The position numbers and the translations under genes were made by a program. From Anoxybacteroides voinovskiense (GTDB lineage: Bacteria > Bacillota > Bacilli > Bacillales > Anoxybacillaceae): a DNA stretch of 62,093 nt. Below are positions 7,563 through 17,350 of this stretch, piece by piece; the first letter of the stretch is position 1, and every line of letters begins with the position of its first letter. Below the pieces are notes generated by a model. The model was given only the letters and a program-made list of their open reading frames with translations, searched no databases and was not told where the DNA came from. The stretch spans positions 1 through 62,093 of the forward strand of contig NZ_JACIDE010000019.1 in assembly GCF_014196205.1 (NCBI RefSeq). Direction: 5' to 3'.

Positions 7563-8597
7563 TTACACCCGGTTAAATTGTTGCAAGAAACGAACATCGT
7601 TTTGATAAAAATGACGGATGTCGTCAATGCCGTATTTGAGCATCGCAATACGCTCCGGTCCCATCCCAAACGCAAAGCCCGTATATTTTTTCGAATCAAA
7701 TCCTGCCATTTCAAGTACGTTCGGATGAACCATCCCGGCACCTAAAATTTCAATCCAACCTGTTCCTTTACATACGTTGCAGCCGTGCCCACCGCAATTA
7801 AAACACGACACATCGACTTCAACAGACGGTTCTGTAAATGGGAAAAAGCTTGGACGGAAGCGAATGTCGCGATCTTCGCCAAACATTTTGCGAGCAAACT
7901 CGCGCAACGTTCCTTTTAAGTCGCTCATGCGAATATGTTCATCGACGACAAGCCCTTCAATTTGCGTAAATTGATGCGAATGTGTCGCATCGTCGTTGTC
8001 GCGACGATATACTTTTCCCGGGCAAATGATTTTTACTGGACCGCGTCCTTGATGTTTTTCCATCGTGCGCGCTTGCACAGGTGACGTATGCGTGCGCAAT
8101 AAAATTTCCTCTGTAATATAAAAGGAATCTTGCATATCGCGCGCTGGATGACCTTTTGGCAAATTGAGCGCTTCAAAGTTGTAATAGTCTTTTTCGACTT
8201 CCGGTCCTTCAGCAATCGTATAGCCCATGCCGATAAATAAATCTTCAATTTCTTCAATGACGCGCGTTAACGGATGATGATTGCCGCGTCTAATCGGACG
8301 TCCTGGAAGTGTCACGTCAATCGCTTCCGCCGCTAATTTTTTCTCGACTTCTGCTTGTTCAAGGGTTGCTTGCTTTGCTTCAAGCGCTGTTTGAATCACT
8401 TCGCGCACTTCGTTCACAAGCGCTCCCATGACAGGACGCTCTTCAGGAGACAATGCTCCCATGCCGCGCAGCACTTCTGTAATTGGACCTTTTTTGCCGA
8501 GATATGCGACGCGCACGTCATTGAGCGCTTTTAAATCGTTTGCCTGTTCAATTTTTTCAAGCGCTTCTTGTTGAAGCTGTTGTAACCGTTCTTTCAT
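7563..8597 (-). CDS. pheS: Phenylalanyl-tRNA synthetase alpha subunit
   Basis: This 344-residue class II synthetase alpha subunit has an N-terminal coiled coil (residues 1-85) for tRNA binding, motif 1 around [14 protein letters not shown], motif 2 with [17 protein letters not shown], and motif 3 near [14 protein letters not shown]. It makes Phe-tRNA together with PheT. It starts at ATG 8597 behind AAGGAGG and is preceded by a phenylalanine-type T-box leader of about 300 nt. Confidence 0.97.
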   Translation of the reverse strand: MKERLQQLQQEALEKIEQANDLKALNDVRVAYLGKKGPITEVLRGMGALSPEERPVMGALVNEVREVIQTALEAKQATLEQAEVEKKLAAEAIDVTLPGRPIRRGNHHPLTRVIEEIEDLFIGMGYTIAEGPEVEKDYYNFEALNLPKGHPARDMQDSFYITEEILLRTHTSPVQARTMEKHQGRGPVKIICPGKVYRRDNDDATHSHQFTQIEGLVVDEHIRMSDLKGTLREFARKMFGEDRDIRFRPSFFPFTEPSVEVDVSCFNCGGHGCNVCKGTGWIEILGAGMVHPNVLEMAGFDSKKYTGFAFGMGPERIAMLKYGIDDIRHFYQNDVRFLQQFNRV

Positions 8598-8611
8598 GTG
8601 AAATCCCTCCT

Positions 8612-8896
8612 TATTATGTATAAAAAATAAAAAACTCGCCCCTCACATAAGGGACGAGTGCACTCGCGGTACCACCCTTGTTAGCTATGCCGTTCGCATA
8701 GCTCACTTCATTCAGATAACGGCTTCCACCGGAACGCCTTTACATTTTGCATGCGCAAAATGGTCCAAGCGCCAACTCCCGAGGTGAATTCACTTGCTTC
8801 TACCATAAAAACGCTCGCAGTCTATGGCGTTTCCTCCCTGAATGGTGATCGGCAAGCTACTCTTCTCGATCATTGTCTTTCATATAATGAAATTCT
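8612..8896 (-). ncRNA. T-box leader of pheST
   Basis: The minus strand carries the diagnostic T-box AAGGGTGGTACCGCG (8679-8665), which pairs with the tRNA acceptor end and forms the antiterminator. A terminator follows, ACTCG...CGAGT (8659-8633) with a run of Ts. Upstream lies a long structured Stem I region. GAATTC near 8786-8793 contains a TTC triplet that would suit a Phe specifier, although I could not fold the stem to prove it. Uncharged tRNA-Phe would allow read-through into pheS. Confidence 0.92.
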
Positions 8897-8902
8897 TCAT
8901 TT

Positions 8903-8931
8903 ATTATAAGCAAATGGGGAATAACGTGCAA
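8903..8931 (-). promoter_or_regulatory. pheS promoter (sigma A type)
   Basis: TTGCAC (8931-8926) and TATAAT (8908-8903) are separated by 17 bases. The start site would be near 8896, at the head of the T-box leader. Confidence 0.8.
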
Positions 8932-8952
8932 GGTAATCGTGCAAACATACGT

Positions 8953-9702
8953 TTATTTTTTCTGTAAATGATACAGTAAAATGCCTGTCGCAACGGCTAC
9001 GTTTAACGATTCTGCCTTCCCATAAATCGGCACATATAAGTTTGTTGTCGTCTGTTGCAGCCACTTATCGCTTACTCCACTTCCTTCATTTCCAACAATT
9101 AATGCAAACGATGACGAAGGAGCGACAGAACGGTAGTCTACCCCATGTTGAAGCGATGTGCCATAAATGGGGATATGCTTGTTTTGGAAGCGAGCGATCC
9201 ATTGACCAATATTTCCTTTTACAACTGGCAAATGAAACAACGAACCTTGCGTAGCACGCATGACTTTTGCGTTATATATATCGGCACTCCCCTCTCCGAC
9301 AACAACAACATCTATCCCTGCCGCATCAGCGGTGCGAATAATCGTTCCTAAGTTTCCCGGATCTTGAACCGCGTCGATGAACAATGCCGTTTGTACACTA
9401 TCGACGCTCCAATGTAGGTGCTTGCACACTGCGATAATTCCTTGTGGTGTTTCCGTATCGCTTAATTCACCGATCACCGCTTCAGTGACAATCACTATCG
9501 GAATATTGTCCACGTTCCAGCTTGTCGGAATCGTTTTCGTTTCAGCTAAAATAAGCTGTTCAACGATGTTGCTTTTTAAAGCTTCTTCGACTAAATGGAA
9601 CCCTTCCACTAAAAATAGCCCCGTTTTCTCGCGTTCTTTTTTCGTGAGCAATTTTTTCCATTGCTTCACTTGCGGATTTTTCGTTGATTCAATGCGTTTC
9701 AA
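8953..9702 (-). CDS. SpoU/TrmH-family RNA 2'-O-methyltransferase (YsgA-like)
   Basis: This 249-residue SPOUT methyltransferase has an N-terminal substrate-binding part (KNPQVKQWKKLLTKKERE, LFLVEGFHLVEEAL) and a C-terminal knotted domain. The three motifs are visible: DPGNLGTIIRTADAAG, FALIVGNEGSGVSD and VPIYGKAESLNVAVATGILLY. It would transfer a methyl group from SAM to a 2'-OH in rRNA or tRNA; the exact target is unknown. I start it at TTG 9702 because GGAAAGGAAG lies 8 bases upstream and orthologues begin here; an in-frame ATG at 9738 is the alternative. It is divergent from sspI. Confidence 0.9.
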   Translation of the reverse strand: MKRIESTKNPQVKQWKKLLTKKEREKTGLFLVEGFHLVEEALKSNIVEQLILAETKTIPTSWNVDNIPIVIVTEAVIGELSDTETPQGIIAVCKHLHWSVDSVQTALFIDAVQDPGNLGTIIRTADAAGIDVVVVGEGSADIYNAKVMRATQGSLFHLPVVKGNIGQWIARFQNKHIPIYGTSLQHGVDYRSVAPSSSFALIVGNEGSGVSDKWLQQTTTNLYVPIYGKAESLNVAVATGILLYHLQKK

Positions 9703-9796
9703 TGCGTTTTCTTCCTTTCCTCTTCTCTCTCTATACATAATAACCGAAAAGCGCGCCAAAAATAAACGTGTAATACATAAAGCGAGGTGAAAAGAC

Positions 9797-10006
9797 ATGA
9801 ATTTAAATTTGCGCCATGCGATTATGACGAACGTCGCTAACAATACGAAAGAACAGTTAGAGGACACGATTGTCGACGCCATTCAGCGCGGCGAGGAAAA
9901 ATATTTGCCAGGACTTGGCGTCTTGTTTGAAGCGATTTGGAATCATTCTAATGAGCAGCAAAAAGAAACGATGCTTTCGACGCTAGAACAAGCAGTAAAG
10001 CAATGA
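9797..10006 (+). CDS. sspI: Small acid-soluble spore protein I
   Basis: The 69-residue protein closely follows SspI ([16 protein letters not shown], then [23 protein letters not shown]). It is a minor small acid-soluble protein of the spore core, normally made in the forespore under sigma G. The start is ATG 9797 behind AGCGAGGTG. It is monocistronic, divergent from the methyltransferase and closed by a strong hairpin. Its presence shows the host can sporulate. Confidence 0.95.
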   Translation: MNLNLRHAIMTNVANNTKEQLEDTIVDAIQRGEEKYLPGLGVLFEAIWNHSNEQQKETMLSTLEQAVKQ

Positions 10007-10010
10007 ACAA

Positions 10011-10040
10011 AGGGGAAGTGGCCACCCACTTCCCCGATTT
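10011..10040. terminator. Bidirectional terminator between sspI and the M42 peptidase
   Basis: GGGGAAGTGG and CCACTTCCCC form a strong stem, with a T-run on the plus-strand side (ATTTTTTT) and a short T-run on the other, so it can serve both converging genes. Confidence 0.8.
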
Positions 10041-10042
10041 TT

Positions 10043-11128
10043 TTAATCAAATGTAATTTCCTGCACCTTTTTCGCATCGAGCCGCTTGATGACTTCAACA
10101 AGCAACTTCACGGTTTGTTCGTAGTCGTCGCGATGAAGCATGGCTGCATGCGAGTGAATGTAGCGCGTCGGGATAGCGATAGTGAGCGCTGGAACACCGC
10201 TTGCCGTTAAATGAATCGCCCCTGCATCGGTGCCTCCGCCCGGCATCGCATCAAAATGATACGGAATGTTTAACTGTTCCGCAACATCAATGACAAACTC
10301 GCGCAATCCTTTATGCGACACAAGCGTTGCATCGTATAACACGATATGCGGACCCGCACCAAGTTTGCCCATCGCTTCTTTTTCCGACACGCCTGGGGTG
10401 TCGCCAGCGATGCCGACATCCACCGCAAAGGCAATGTCTGGTTGAATCGTGTGCGCCGCTGTTTTCGCCCCGCGCAAGCCCACTTCTTCTTGCACCGTAC
10501 CAACGCCATATACCACATTCGGATGCTCCACATCTTTTAATTGTTTCAATACGTCAATGGCAATTGCGCAACCGATGCGGTTGTCCCATGCTTTGGCCAG
10601 CAACATTTTTTCGTTGTTCATGACGGTAAATTCAAAGTACGGCACAATCGAATCGCCTGGACGAACGCCCCAAGCAAGCGCTTCGTCACGGCTGGAGGCG
10701 CCAATGTCAATGAACATATCTTTGATTTCCACTGGTTTCTTGCGCGCTTCCGGCGGTAAAATGTGCGGCGGCTTCGAGCCGATGACGCCGGTGATGTCGC
10801 CTTTCTTCGTCATGATCGTTACACGCTGCGCAAGCATGACTTGCCCCCACCAACCGCCAAGCGGCTGGAAGCGGATGAAGCCTTTCTCATCGATTTGCGT
10901 CACCATAAATCCTACTTCGTCTAAGTGACCGGCAACCATAATTTTCGGACCGTTTTCGTTCCCTATCTTTTTCGCAATTAAACTGCCAAGACCATCGGTC
11001 GTTACTTCGTCGGCGTAAGGCGCGATATGTTTTTTCATCACTTCCCGGGCTTCCCGTTCATTGCCTGGGACGCCTTTAGCGTCCGTCAATTCTTTTAACA
11101 TTTGTAACGTCGGATCTAATTTTGCCAT
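10043..11128 (-). CDS. ysdC: M42-family metallo-aminopeptidase (YsdC-like)
   Basis: This 361-residue di-metal peptidase of the M42 (glutamyl aminopeptidase/endoglucanase-like) family shows metal ligands in [11 protein letters not shown], in the [12 protein letters not shown] segment, in [11 protein letters not shown] (catalytic/ligand Glu pair), in [10 protein letters not shown] and in [11 protein letters not shown]. Members form tetrahedral dodecamers that trim short peptides in the cytosol. ATG 11128 is used because AAAGGGG lies 7 bases upstream; a TTG two codons earlier is less likely. Gene order infC-rpmI-rplT-(dUTPase)-ysdC resembles other Bacillaceae. Confidence 0.92.
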   Translation of the reverse strand: MAKLDPTLQMLKELTDAKGVPGNEREAREVMKKHIAPYADEVTTDGLGSLIAKKIGNENGPKIMVAGHLDEVGFMVTQIDEKGFIRFQPLGGWWGQVMLAQRVTIMTKKGDITGVIGSKPPHILPPEARKKPVEIKDMFIDIGASSRDEALAWGVRPGDSIVPYFEFTVMNNEKMLLAKAWDNRIGCAIAIDVLKQLKDVEHPNVVYGVGTVQEEVGLRGAKTAAHTIQPDIAFAVDVGIAGDTPGVSEKEAMGKLGAGPHIVLYDATLVSHKGLREFVIDVAEQLNIPYHFDAMPGGGTDAGAIHLTASGVPALTIAIPTRYIHSHAAMLHRDDYEQTVKLLVEVIKRLDAKKVQEITFD

Positions 11129-11194
11129 CTTCAATCCCCTTTCACCGTCTCTTCCTCATTATACCGAAAACAATCGACGATGTACAAAAATTGG

Positions 11195-11683
11195 TTAATA
11201 ATGTTGCGTTTGCCGTTCATGGTTCACTTCATTTTTCGCGATGTATGCGCGCTCGATTTGCTCCGGCGTAAATTGCAGCGCATGCCCAAGCGCCGCATAC
11301 GAGCGCAGCAACGCTTCGTACGTTTCGAAAGTTAGCGACTGCCCAAACAAATGAATGGCTTGAAAAACGGTGAAAAACTGGGCAACGAGCGGTTTGCTTT
11401 CTTCAACGTTCGGCCACTCTATGCGCTCTGCCAACTGTAAATCTAACCCGAGCGATAAAATAAAATGCAGCCCATCCACGTATTCTTCTAAGATTGTTTC
11501 AAAAGAAGCAGGCGGTTTCGAGCTCCAAAATTTAAAACAGCGCGTTTCGTTTGCCAGTTCCCCTACTTCGACTAACAGCGCCAACAGTTTGCGCTCGACG
11601 AGATTTTCTCCCTTTAATCCGCGCTCGGTTTCAATTCGCTCATCTAGCTGCCGCTGCATCGTGTATAGACGGCGAATGTCCAT
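11195..11683 (-). CDS. Dimeric dUTPase (dUTPase_2, all-alpha NTP pyrophosphatase)
   Basis: The 162-residue protein has the all-alpha NTP pyrophosphatase pattern of dimeric dUTPases: ERKLLALLVEVGELANETRCFKFW (ExxE of the first helix pair) and EEYVDGLHFILSLG (ExxxD of the second), which bind Mg2+ ions. It would hydrolyse dUTP to dUMP and PPi, keeping uracil out of DNA and feeding dTMP synthesis. The start is ATG 11683 behind AAAGGGGGAG. It lies between rplT and ysdC, where B. subtilis has other genes. Exact nucleotide specificity is inferred from the family. Confidence 0.85.
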   Translation of the reverse strand: MDIRRLYTMQRQLDERIETERGLKGENLVERKLLALLVEVGELANETRCFKFWSSKPPASFETILEEYVDGLHFILSLGLDLQLAERIEWPNVEESKPLVAQFFTVFQAIHLFGQSLTFETYEALLRSYAALGHALQFTPEQIERAYIAKNEVNHERQTQHY

Positions 11684-11698
11684 GTACTCTCCCCCTTT

Positions 11699-11738
11699 AA
11701 AAAATGACCATTCTCTTAAGGAGAATGGCCATTCCATG
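11699..11738 (-). terminator. Terminator after rplT
   Basis: On the minus strand AATGGCCATTCTC and GAGAATGGTCATT form a long stem, followed by TTTTTTAA, between the rplT stop and the dUTPase start. Confidence 0.8.
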
Positions 11739-11739
11739 C

Positions 11740-12099
11740 TTATTTATTTAAGTTTTCTTTTGCGATGTTTGCTAGTTGTGTAAACGCTGCCGCATCGTTT
11801 ACTGCTAAATCTGCAAGCATTTTACGGTTCACTTCTACGCCCGCAAGCTTTAAGCCGTGCATTAAACGGCTGTAAGAAAGACCGTTCATGCGAGCAGCTG
11901 CGTTAATACGCGTAATCCAAAGTTTACGGAAATCACGTTTCCGTTGACGACGGTCGCGATATGCGTACATTAATGATTTCATTACTTGTTGGTTCGCGAC
12001 TCTATATAAACGATGTTTAGAACCGAAATAGCCTTTTGCAAGTTTAAGAATTTTTTTACGACGTCTGCGCGTTACTGTTCCGCCTTTTACACGTGGCAT
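11740..12099 (-). CDS. rplT: 50S ribosomal protein L20
   Basis: The 119 residues match L20 throughout ([29 protein letters not shown]). The extended basic N-terminal arm threads into 23S rRNA and is needed early in 50S assembly. It is third in infC-rpmI-rplT. In B. subtilis free L20 represses the operon by causing termination in the leader, and a matching leader is visible at 12867-13080. Confidence 0.98.
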   Translation of the reverse strand: MPRVKGGTVTRRRRKKILKLAKGYFGSKHRLYRVANQQVMKSLMYAYRDRRQRKRDFRKLWITRINAAARMNGLSYSRLMHGLKLAGVEVNRKMLADLAVNDAAAFTQLANIAKENLNK

Positions 12100-12124
12100 G
12101 TATATTCCCTCCTACGAATGATCG

Positions 12125-12325
12125 TTATTTTACGTTGTCAAGCAATTGACGAATGCGTTTGAAGTCGCCAGAAGATACAAGCGTTGCTTTGCGAAGTTTG
12201 CGTTTTTGTTTTTGTGTTTTGTTGGCGAATAAATGGCTAGTAAATGCATGAGAACGTTTTAATTTCCCAGTGCCCGTCTTTTTAAAACGCTTTGCAGAGC
12301 CTTTATGTGTTTTCATTTTTGGCAT
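12125..12325 (-). CDS. rpmI: 50S ribosomal protein L35
   Basis: The 66-residue protein is typical L35 ([24 protein letters not shown]), a small basic protein of the large subunit. It lies 25 bases upstream of rplT and 22 bases after infC in the conserved operon. Confidence 0.98.
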   Translation of the reverse strand: MPKMKTHKGSAKRFKKTGTGKLKRSHAFTSHLFANKTQKQKRKLRKATLVSSGDFKRIRQLLDNVK

Positions 12326-12347
12326 AAGGTGTATCCTCCTCGTTCGA

Positions 12348-12863
12348 TTATTTATCGTTTTTCGGCGCTAACACTAAAAACATGCTGCGTCCGTCCATTT
12401 TTGGTGCCGATTCCACGACACTAATATCAGCGCATGCTTCAGAAAAACGGTCTAATACACGTTGACCAATTTCTTTATGCGTAATTGCCCGCCCTTTAAA
12501 GCGAATCGTCGCTTTCACTTTGTCTCCTTTTTCAAGGAATTTGCGTGCGTTGCGGAGTTTCGTGTTAAAATCGTGCTCTTCAATCGTCGGGCTTAAGCGC
12601 ACTTCTTTGACGTTAATGACTTTTTGCTTTTTGCGCGCTTCTTTTTCTTTCTTTTGTTGCTCGAAGCGGAATTTGCCGTAGTCCATAATGCGGCATACCG
12701 GCGGTTTCGCGTTTGGCGCCACCATCACTAAATCAAGGTTCAGTCTTGCAGCGATTTCTAACGCCTCTTGCTTTGATTTAATGCCTAATTGTTCGCCGTT
12801 TTGGTCAATTAAACGAACTTCACGTGCACGAATGCCTTCGTTAACGATAAAATCTTTGCTAAT
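12348..12863 (-). CDS. infC: Translation initiation factor IF-3 (ATT start codon)
   Basis: This 171-residue IF-3 has an N-terminal domain to about residue 75 ([13 protein letters not shown]-type start, [20 protein letters not shown]), a basic linker ([18 protein letters not shown]) and a C-terminal domain that binds the 30S P site. It keeps subunits apart and proofreads initiation. The start is ATT at 12863-12861: GGAGGTG lies 7 bases upstream, the reading begins at the conserved ISKDFIVNE, and no ATG, GTG or TTG is available nearby. IF-3 rejects AUU starts, so this codon gives negative feedback, as known for infC in other bacteria. Confidence 0.95.
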   Translation of the reverse strand: MSKDFIVNEGIRAREVRLIDQNGEQLGIKSKQEALEIAARLNLDLVMVAPNAKPPVCRIMDYGKFRFEQQKKEKEARKKQKVINVKEVRLSPTIEEHDFNTKLRNARKFLEKGDKVKATIRFKGRAITHKEIGQRVLDRFSEACADISVVESAPKMDGRSMFLVLAPKNDK

Positions 12864-12866
12864 AAC

Positions 12867-13081
12867 TAGCCACCTCCAAGGTTTTTTCCGAATGACTTGT
12901 TTGTTTTTTGCACCCTTTGCGAAAAGCTTCTTCATTTCGAAATAAAAAACGTGGATGCATACGACACCCACGCTCATTACGCTCTATAACCGAACCGTAA
13001 CAACCTGCCAACAGCGAATGGCGTCAGCCAGGTGAGAAGCGGGTGCTTCTGCTTTTGTCACAAACAAGTATTCTATTCGAC
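12867..13081 (-). ncRNA. infC operon leader with attenuator (L20-leader type)
   Basis: About 215 nt lie between the promoter and infC. They end in an intrinsic terminator (CGTGG, loop, CCACG at 12972-12950 followed by TTTTTTATTT) that lies before the infC ribosome site. In Bacillus, L20 binding to this leader promotes termination. The position, operon and terminator fit that model; I did not derive the L20-binding fold. Confidence 0.75.
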
Positions 13082-13087
13082 TTATGT

Positions 13088-13116
13088 AGTATACCATGTT
13101 GGAAGCGGCATGTCAA
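13088..13116 (-). promoter_or_regulatory. infC-rpmI-rplT promoter
   Basis: A near-perfect sigma A promoter: TTGACA (13116-13111), 17-base spacer, TATACT (13093-13088). Confidence 0.88.
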
Positions 13117-13187
13117 TTTTTTATTCCCTGCTTTCGCACAACATGTTTCATTATACCGAATGTTATTACTGTTGGCAACTATTTTTT

Positions 13188-13217
13188 TAAAACCTGCGGA
13201 AGAAACTTCCGCAGGTT
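13188..13217 (-). terminator. thrS terminator
   Basis: AACCTGCGGAAG and CTTCCGCAGGTT form a 12-bp stem with a 3-base loop, followed on the minus strand by TTTTAAAAAAA, directly after the thrS stop. Confidence 0.8.
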
Positions 13218-13220
13218 CGG

Positions 13221-15152
13221 TTAACGGCGCGCTTCTCTTTTTAACGTTGCGATAAAGTCTTCAAGCGCCATCGTTTCGCTTTTTTGTTCTCCGTATTTGC
13301 GGACGTTGACCGTTCCTTCTTTCATTTCGTTATCTCCGACTACCAGCATATACGGAATTTTTTGTATTTGTGCTTCGCGAATTTTATAGCCGATTTTCTC
13401 ATCTCGCTCATCGACTTCCACGCGGAATCCTTGTGCTTGAAGCGCTTCTTTTACTTTGTATGCATAGTCAACATGGACGGCAGGCGACACTGGAATGACT
13501 TCGACTTGCACCGGCGCAAGCCATGTCGGGAACGCTCCCTTATATTCTTCAATTAAAAACGCCACAAAGCGTTCCATCGTCGAAACAACGCCGCGGTGAA
13601 TGACGACCGGACGATGCGGTTTTCCGTCTTCGCCAATATACGTTAAATCAAAGCGCTCCGGCAGTAAGAAATCAAGCTGAACGGTCGAGAGCGTTTCGTC
13701 TTTTCCAAGCGCTGTACGTACTTGCACGTCTAATTTTGGCCCATAAAACGCTGCTTCTCCTTCTGCTTCGTAATAGTCGAGCCCTAGCTCGTCCATCGCT
13801 TCACGCAACATCGTTTGCGCTTTTTCCCACATCGCATCGTCATCGTAATATTTTTCTTTATCTTGCGGGTCGCGATATGACAGACGGAAGGAATAGTCAT
13901 CAAGCCCAAAATCTTTATACACTTCAAGAATTAAGTTGACGACGCGCTTGAATTCGTCTTTGATTTGATCTGGACGGACAAAAATGTGCGCATCGTTTAG
14001 TGTCATTCCCCGCACGCGTTGTAAGCCGGTCAACGCCCCAGACATTTCATAGCGATGCATCGTTCCAAGCTCAGCAATGCGAATCGGCAGCTCACGATAG
14101 CTATGCATTTTGTTTTTGTAAATCATCATATGGTGCGGACAGTTCATCGGACGAAGCACGAGTTGCTCATTGTCCATTTCCATCGGTGGGAACATGCCAT
14201 CTTTATAATGATCCCAGTGTCCAGACGTTTTATATAGCTCGACACTGCCAAGCACCGGTGTGTAGACGTGTTGGTAGCCAAGTTCTAATTCTTTATCGAC
14301 GATATAGCGCTCAATTGTACGACGAATCGTCGCCCCTTTTGGCAGCCAAAGCGGCAATCCTTGTCCTACTTTTTGCGATGTCGTAAACAGCTCTAATTCT
14401 TTTCCTAGCTTACGATGGTCGCGTTCTTTCGCTTCTTGCAAGAGGCGAAGGTATTCGTCGAGCGCTTCTTTTGTAAAGAACGCCGTACCGTAAATGCGCT
14501 GCAACATTTTATTGTTGCTGTCGCCACGCCAATATGCTCCGGCGATGTTTAGCAGCTTAAACTCTTTAATTTTTCCTGTCGATGGGACATGAACGCCGCG
14601 GCAAAGGTCAAAAAATTCGCCTTGTTCATAAATCGAAACGACTTCTCCTTCTGGGATGTCGTGAATTAATTCAATTTTCAAATGATCGCCGATTTCTTCA
14701 TATCGTTGAATTGCTTCTTCACGGCTTACTTCTTTCCGGACAATTTCTAAGTTTTCTTTGACAATTTTCCGCATTTCTTGTTCGATTTTCGGAAGGTCTT
14801 CTGGTGTCAACGACTCTTCCATGTCAATATCGTAATAAAAGCCATTTTCAATAACAGGACCAACGCCAAGTTTTACATTTTTATACAACCGTTTAATCGC
14901 CTGTGCCATTAAATGGGCAGTGCTATGACGTAAAATGTCCAGCGCTTCTGGCATCTCTTGTGTAATAATGGAAATTGCTCCGTCTTCCGTAATTGGCGTC
15001 CGCAAATCAAGTAACCGCTCGTTGAGTTTTCCAGCAATCGCTTTTTTCTTTAGTCCTGGGCTAATCGATGCAGCAATTTCTTCAGTCGTAATCCCTTTCG
15101 GAAACTCCTTTACCGCTCCATCTGGAAACGTAATTTTCACTACTTCTGACAT
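13221..15152 (-). CDS. thrS: Threonyl-tRNA synthetase
   Basis: This 643-residue class II synthetase has a TGS domain (1-60, [16 protein letters not shown]), the N2 editing domain (about 65-230, with [10 protein letters not shown] carrying the metal/editing His), the catalytic core (about 260-530, [10 protein letters not shown] with a Zn-ligand Cys, [17 protein letters not shown]) and a C-terminal anticodon domain. It charges tRNA-Thr. Several starts are possible at the head; I use ATG 15152 (MSEVVKITF), which fits orthologues and is 8 bases from AAAGGAG. A T-box leader precedes it, so the gene answers to uncharged tRNA-Thr. Confidence 0.97.
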   Translation of the reverse strand: MSEVVKITFPDGAVKEFPKGITTEEIAASISPGLKKKAIAGKLNERLLDLRTPITEDGAISIITQEMPEALDILRHSTAHLMAQAIKRLYKNVKLGVGPVIENGFYYDIDMEESLTPEDLPKIEQEMRKIVKENLEIVRKEVSREEAIQRYEEIGDHLKIELIHDIPEGEVVSIYEQGEFFDLCRGVHVPSTGKIKEFKLLNIAGAYWRGDSNNKMLQRIYGTAFFTKEALDEYLRLLQEAKERDHRKLGKELELFTTSQKVGQGLPLWLPKGATIRRTIERYIVDKELELGYQHVYTPVLGSVELYKTSGHWDHYKDGMFPPMEMDNEQLVLRPMNCPHHMMIYKNKMHSYRELPIRIAELGTMHRYEMSGALTGLQRVRGMTLNDAHIFVRPDQIKDEFKRVVNLILEVYKDFGLDDYSFRLSYRDPQDKEKYYDDDAMWEKAQTMLREAMDELGLDYYEAEGEAAFYGPKLDVQVRTALGKDETLSTVQLDFLLPERFDLTYIGEDGKPHRPVVIHRGVVSTMERFVAFLIEEYKGAFPTWLAPVQVEVIPVSPAVHVDYAYKVKEALQAQGFRVEVDERDEKIGYKIREAQIQKIPYMLVVGDNEMKEGTVNVRKYGEQKSETMALEDFIATLKREARR

Positions 15153-15169
15153 CATTTTCACTCCTTTTC

Positions 15170-15433
15170 GATAAATAAAAAAACTCCTCCCTCACACAAG
15201 GGACGAGTTTGTTTCGTGGTTCCACCCTTCTTCCCATCGCCAACAGCGATGGCTCGAATAGCATAACGGCGCCTTCTCCGTCACCTATTACTCGAACAAG
15301 TCTTTCACAGGTGAAGTTCCGAGGTGGTAAGTGCATTTTTCGTGTTAGGAAGGTTCCAGCCTAGCCTTCCCTCTCTGGAAACCGTAAAAATACACCCATG
15401 TCCTCATCATCACTTTTCCGTCGATCCATTATG
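15170..15433 (-). ncRNA. T-box leader of thrS
   Basis: The minus strand contains AAGGGTGGAACCACG (15229-15215), a T-box variant. A terminator follows, made by AACTCGTCCCTTGTG and its partner GAGGGAGGAGTT, with a T-run ahead of the thrS ribosome site. An ACC triplet in the ACTTACCACC context near 15325 would suit a Thr specifier, which is inferred only. Confidence 0.92.
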
Positions 15434-15439
15434 TACGTA

Positions 15440-15468
15440 ATTATAAAATGAGAATGTGGAAAAATCAA
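15440..15468 (-). promoter_or_regulatory. thrS promoter
   Basis: TTGATT (15468-15463), 17-base spacer, TATAAT (15445-15440). It lies directly after the ytxC stop, so thrS is transcribed apart from the genes upstream. Confidence 0.8.
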
Positions 15469-15469
15469 G

Positions 15470-16309
15470 TCACTCTACCGAAAACGAATGGCGGAACGCC
15501 TGACTTGGGCAAAAGCGAAGCCGCTCTTGAAATACATTTTGCAACGTTTGCAGCATACCGTCATCCGGCTCGTCCGTATACACGTAAATCGTCTTTGGCG
15601 CAAGCGACACGAGCGGCGCTAAGACGGTAGAATCAATATACATTGGCTGATTAACTAGCTTGCGGTCAATCCATTGTTTCAGCTCTGTCTTAGGCACATA
15701 ATGAAACTGTTCGTCAAAAAAGAAAAATTCCGGCGGACGATGCACGAGATGAACAACTGACCATTTTGTCTCGCGCATCGCAACATAGTCGCGCAACAGC
15801 TGCACAAACGTTTGATATTCCTGCTCTAATTTGTACTCATCAATCGCTAGTTCGACATAATGGGACAGTAATTCAATATACGGTTTTAATCGAAACGTCA
15901 CGAACGATGCTAAAGAAAAGGAAAGCCCATCTTTTAAAAACGGCAATAGCGCGTCCATAATAAGCGCCTCGCGCGACTGTCCGTGCTGGTTTCCATTTCG
16001 ATAGTCATGCCTTTCCCCGTCAAGAAAAGAATGGGCAAGCTGCAAAATTTGTTGCTGTTCTTCTTCGTCATTATAATAAAACGTACCTGAAATAATCGAT
16101 AATAATAGCCGGTCTTCCATAAAACGCAAAATAAACTGAGCAACCGTTCGTGCGACCGCAGCCAATCCATTTTCTTCTGCACGTTCGAGATGAATAGTCA
16201 CTACCCGATCGTCGCTATGCTCACAGCTAAAGAGCGGGTCAGCGTCTGCTTGCAACAAGCAAAGAAATTTTTCTAGCTCGTTGGTTTGTTCAAAATAAAT
16301 GTTGATCAA
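15470..16309 (-). CDS. ytxC: Putative sporulation protein YtxC
   Basis: The 279 residues resemble the YtxC family, conserved in endospore formers and always near thrS and dnaI. There is no known catalytic motif. The sequence is mixed alpha/beta with a Glu-rich N-terminal part and ends FRHSFSVE. The start is TTG 16309 behind a G-rich site, with no better ATG. Its biochemical role is unknown; the sporulation label comes from the family. It is the last gene downstream of dnaB-dnaI. Confidence 0.85.
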   Translation of the reverse strand: MINIYFEQTNELEKFLCLLQADADPLFSCEHSDDRVVTIHLERAEENGLAAVARTVAQFILRFMEDRLLLSIISGTFYYNDEEEQQQILQLAHSFLDGERHDYRNGNQHGQSREALIMDALLPFLKDGLSFSLASFVTFRLKPYIELLSHYVELAIDEYKLEQEYQTFVQLLRDYVAMRETKWSVVHLVHRPPEFFFFDEQFHYVPKTELKQWIDRKLVNQPMYIDSTVLAPLVSLAPKTIYVYTDEPDDGMLQTLQNVFQERLRFCPSQAFRHSFSVE

Positions 16310-16397
16310 TGTCGTCCCCCCTTTATCAGTGAATGCTTGTTCTATATATATGGGGGGACAACTTTATTTAGAATCAGAAAAAGCTAGTTGCGGCCAT

Positions 16398-17336
16398 CTA
16401 CGTTTCCATGCGGCGGTTTCGTCCTTTAATTTCGACGGGCTGTGCTAAATAACGGATGCGCTCCATAATGCGCGCCGCTTTCATTTGTTCTTCTTCGCCT
16501 CGTTGCGAATACGTTAAATGATGGGCGAGTTGCTGCAAGTCAAAATTCGAGGTAAAGAAAGTCGGCAAATTTTCTAACATCCGGTATTGTAAAATCGGCC
16601 CCAATAAATCGTCGCGAACCCAACTCGACATCGATTCTGCACCGATGTCATCAAGCATAAGCACCGGCACTTTTTTCACGTATTCTAGCTTCTCATTAAT
16701 CGTCTGGTCGTGAAGCGAACTTTTTAGCTCACGGAAAAATTCGGGCACATACACGATAAGGGACGCAATATTTTTTTTTGCTAATGCGTTCGCAATTGCA
16801 CCAAGAATGTATGTTTTTCCAACACCAAACGAGCCGTATAAATATAGCCCTTTCATTTTCTTCCCTGGCTCGTAGGTAGAAACGAACGTTTCTGCCAATT
16901 CAATTGCCTTCATTCGTCCTTCATCAGTCAAATCAACGTCTGATAACGAAGCTTGCAAAATTTCCCTTGGGACAAATAAACTTTGAATTAATGCTTCTTG
17001 CCGCTTGCGGTCATCGTGCTTCACTTTTGTCGGGCAGCGGTCGTACTGAACGTCAATCGCATTGCCTTGCCAAACGAGGCGGGGATGATACCCTTTCAAC
17101 AAATTTTGGCACGATTCTAAGCTCGGACACCGCTGGCAGTTTGTCGTTTGTTCCATAAATTCGTATAGCTTCACAAGGCTGCGGTCGAGAATGTCTTCGG
17201 TTATTTTTTCTTTATGTGCACGCAAAAACGCTTGAACTTCCCGATGGGAGAGCACTTGTTGCTTTAGTTGTTCGTAGCGCTTTCGGAAATCTTGCCGATG
17301 AAGCAGGCGGCCAAGCAGTTGGTTCATATGTTCCAT
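16398..17336 (-). CDS. dnaI: Primosomal protein DnaI (helicase loader)
   Basis: This 312-residue AAA+ protein has an N-terminal helicase-interaction domain with a zinc-binding Cys cluster (CQRCPSLESC and later DRCP) and a C-terminal ATPase with Walker A GSFGVGKT, Walker B VLMLDDIGAE and an arginine-finger region near the end. DnaI loads the replicative helicase DnaC onto DNA with DnaB and DnaD. It starts 15 bases after dnaB, so the two are co-transcribed. Length and order match B. subtilis. Confidence 0.96.
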   Translation of the reverse strand: MEHMNQLLGRLLHRQDFRKRYEQLKQQVLSHREVQAFLRAHKEKITEDILDRSLVKLYEFMEQTTNCQRCPSLESCQNLLKGYHPRLVWQGNAIDVQYDRCPTKVKHDDRKRQEALIQSLFVPREILQASLSDVDLTDEGRMKAIELAETFVSTYEPGKKMKGLYLYGSFGVGKTYILGAIANALAKKNIASLIVYVPEFFRELKSSLHDQTINEKLEYVKKVPVLMLDDIGAESMSSWVRDDLLGPILQYRMLENLPTFFTSNFDLQQLAHHLTYSQRGEEEQMKAARIMERIRYLAQPVEIKGRNRRMET

Positions 17337-17350
17337 CTTCCCACATCCTA

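Noticed and set aside
9703-9882. N-terminal extension of the SpoU-type methyltransferase with hydrophobic residues
   Set aside because: It overlaps the sspI gene and its promoter region on the other strand and is unlike the family; the TTG with a good ribosome site fits better.
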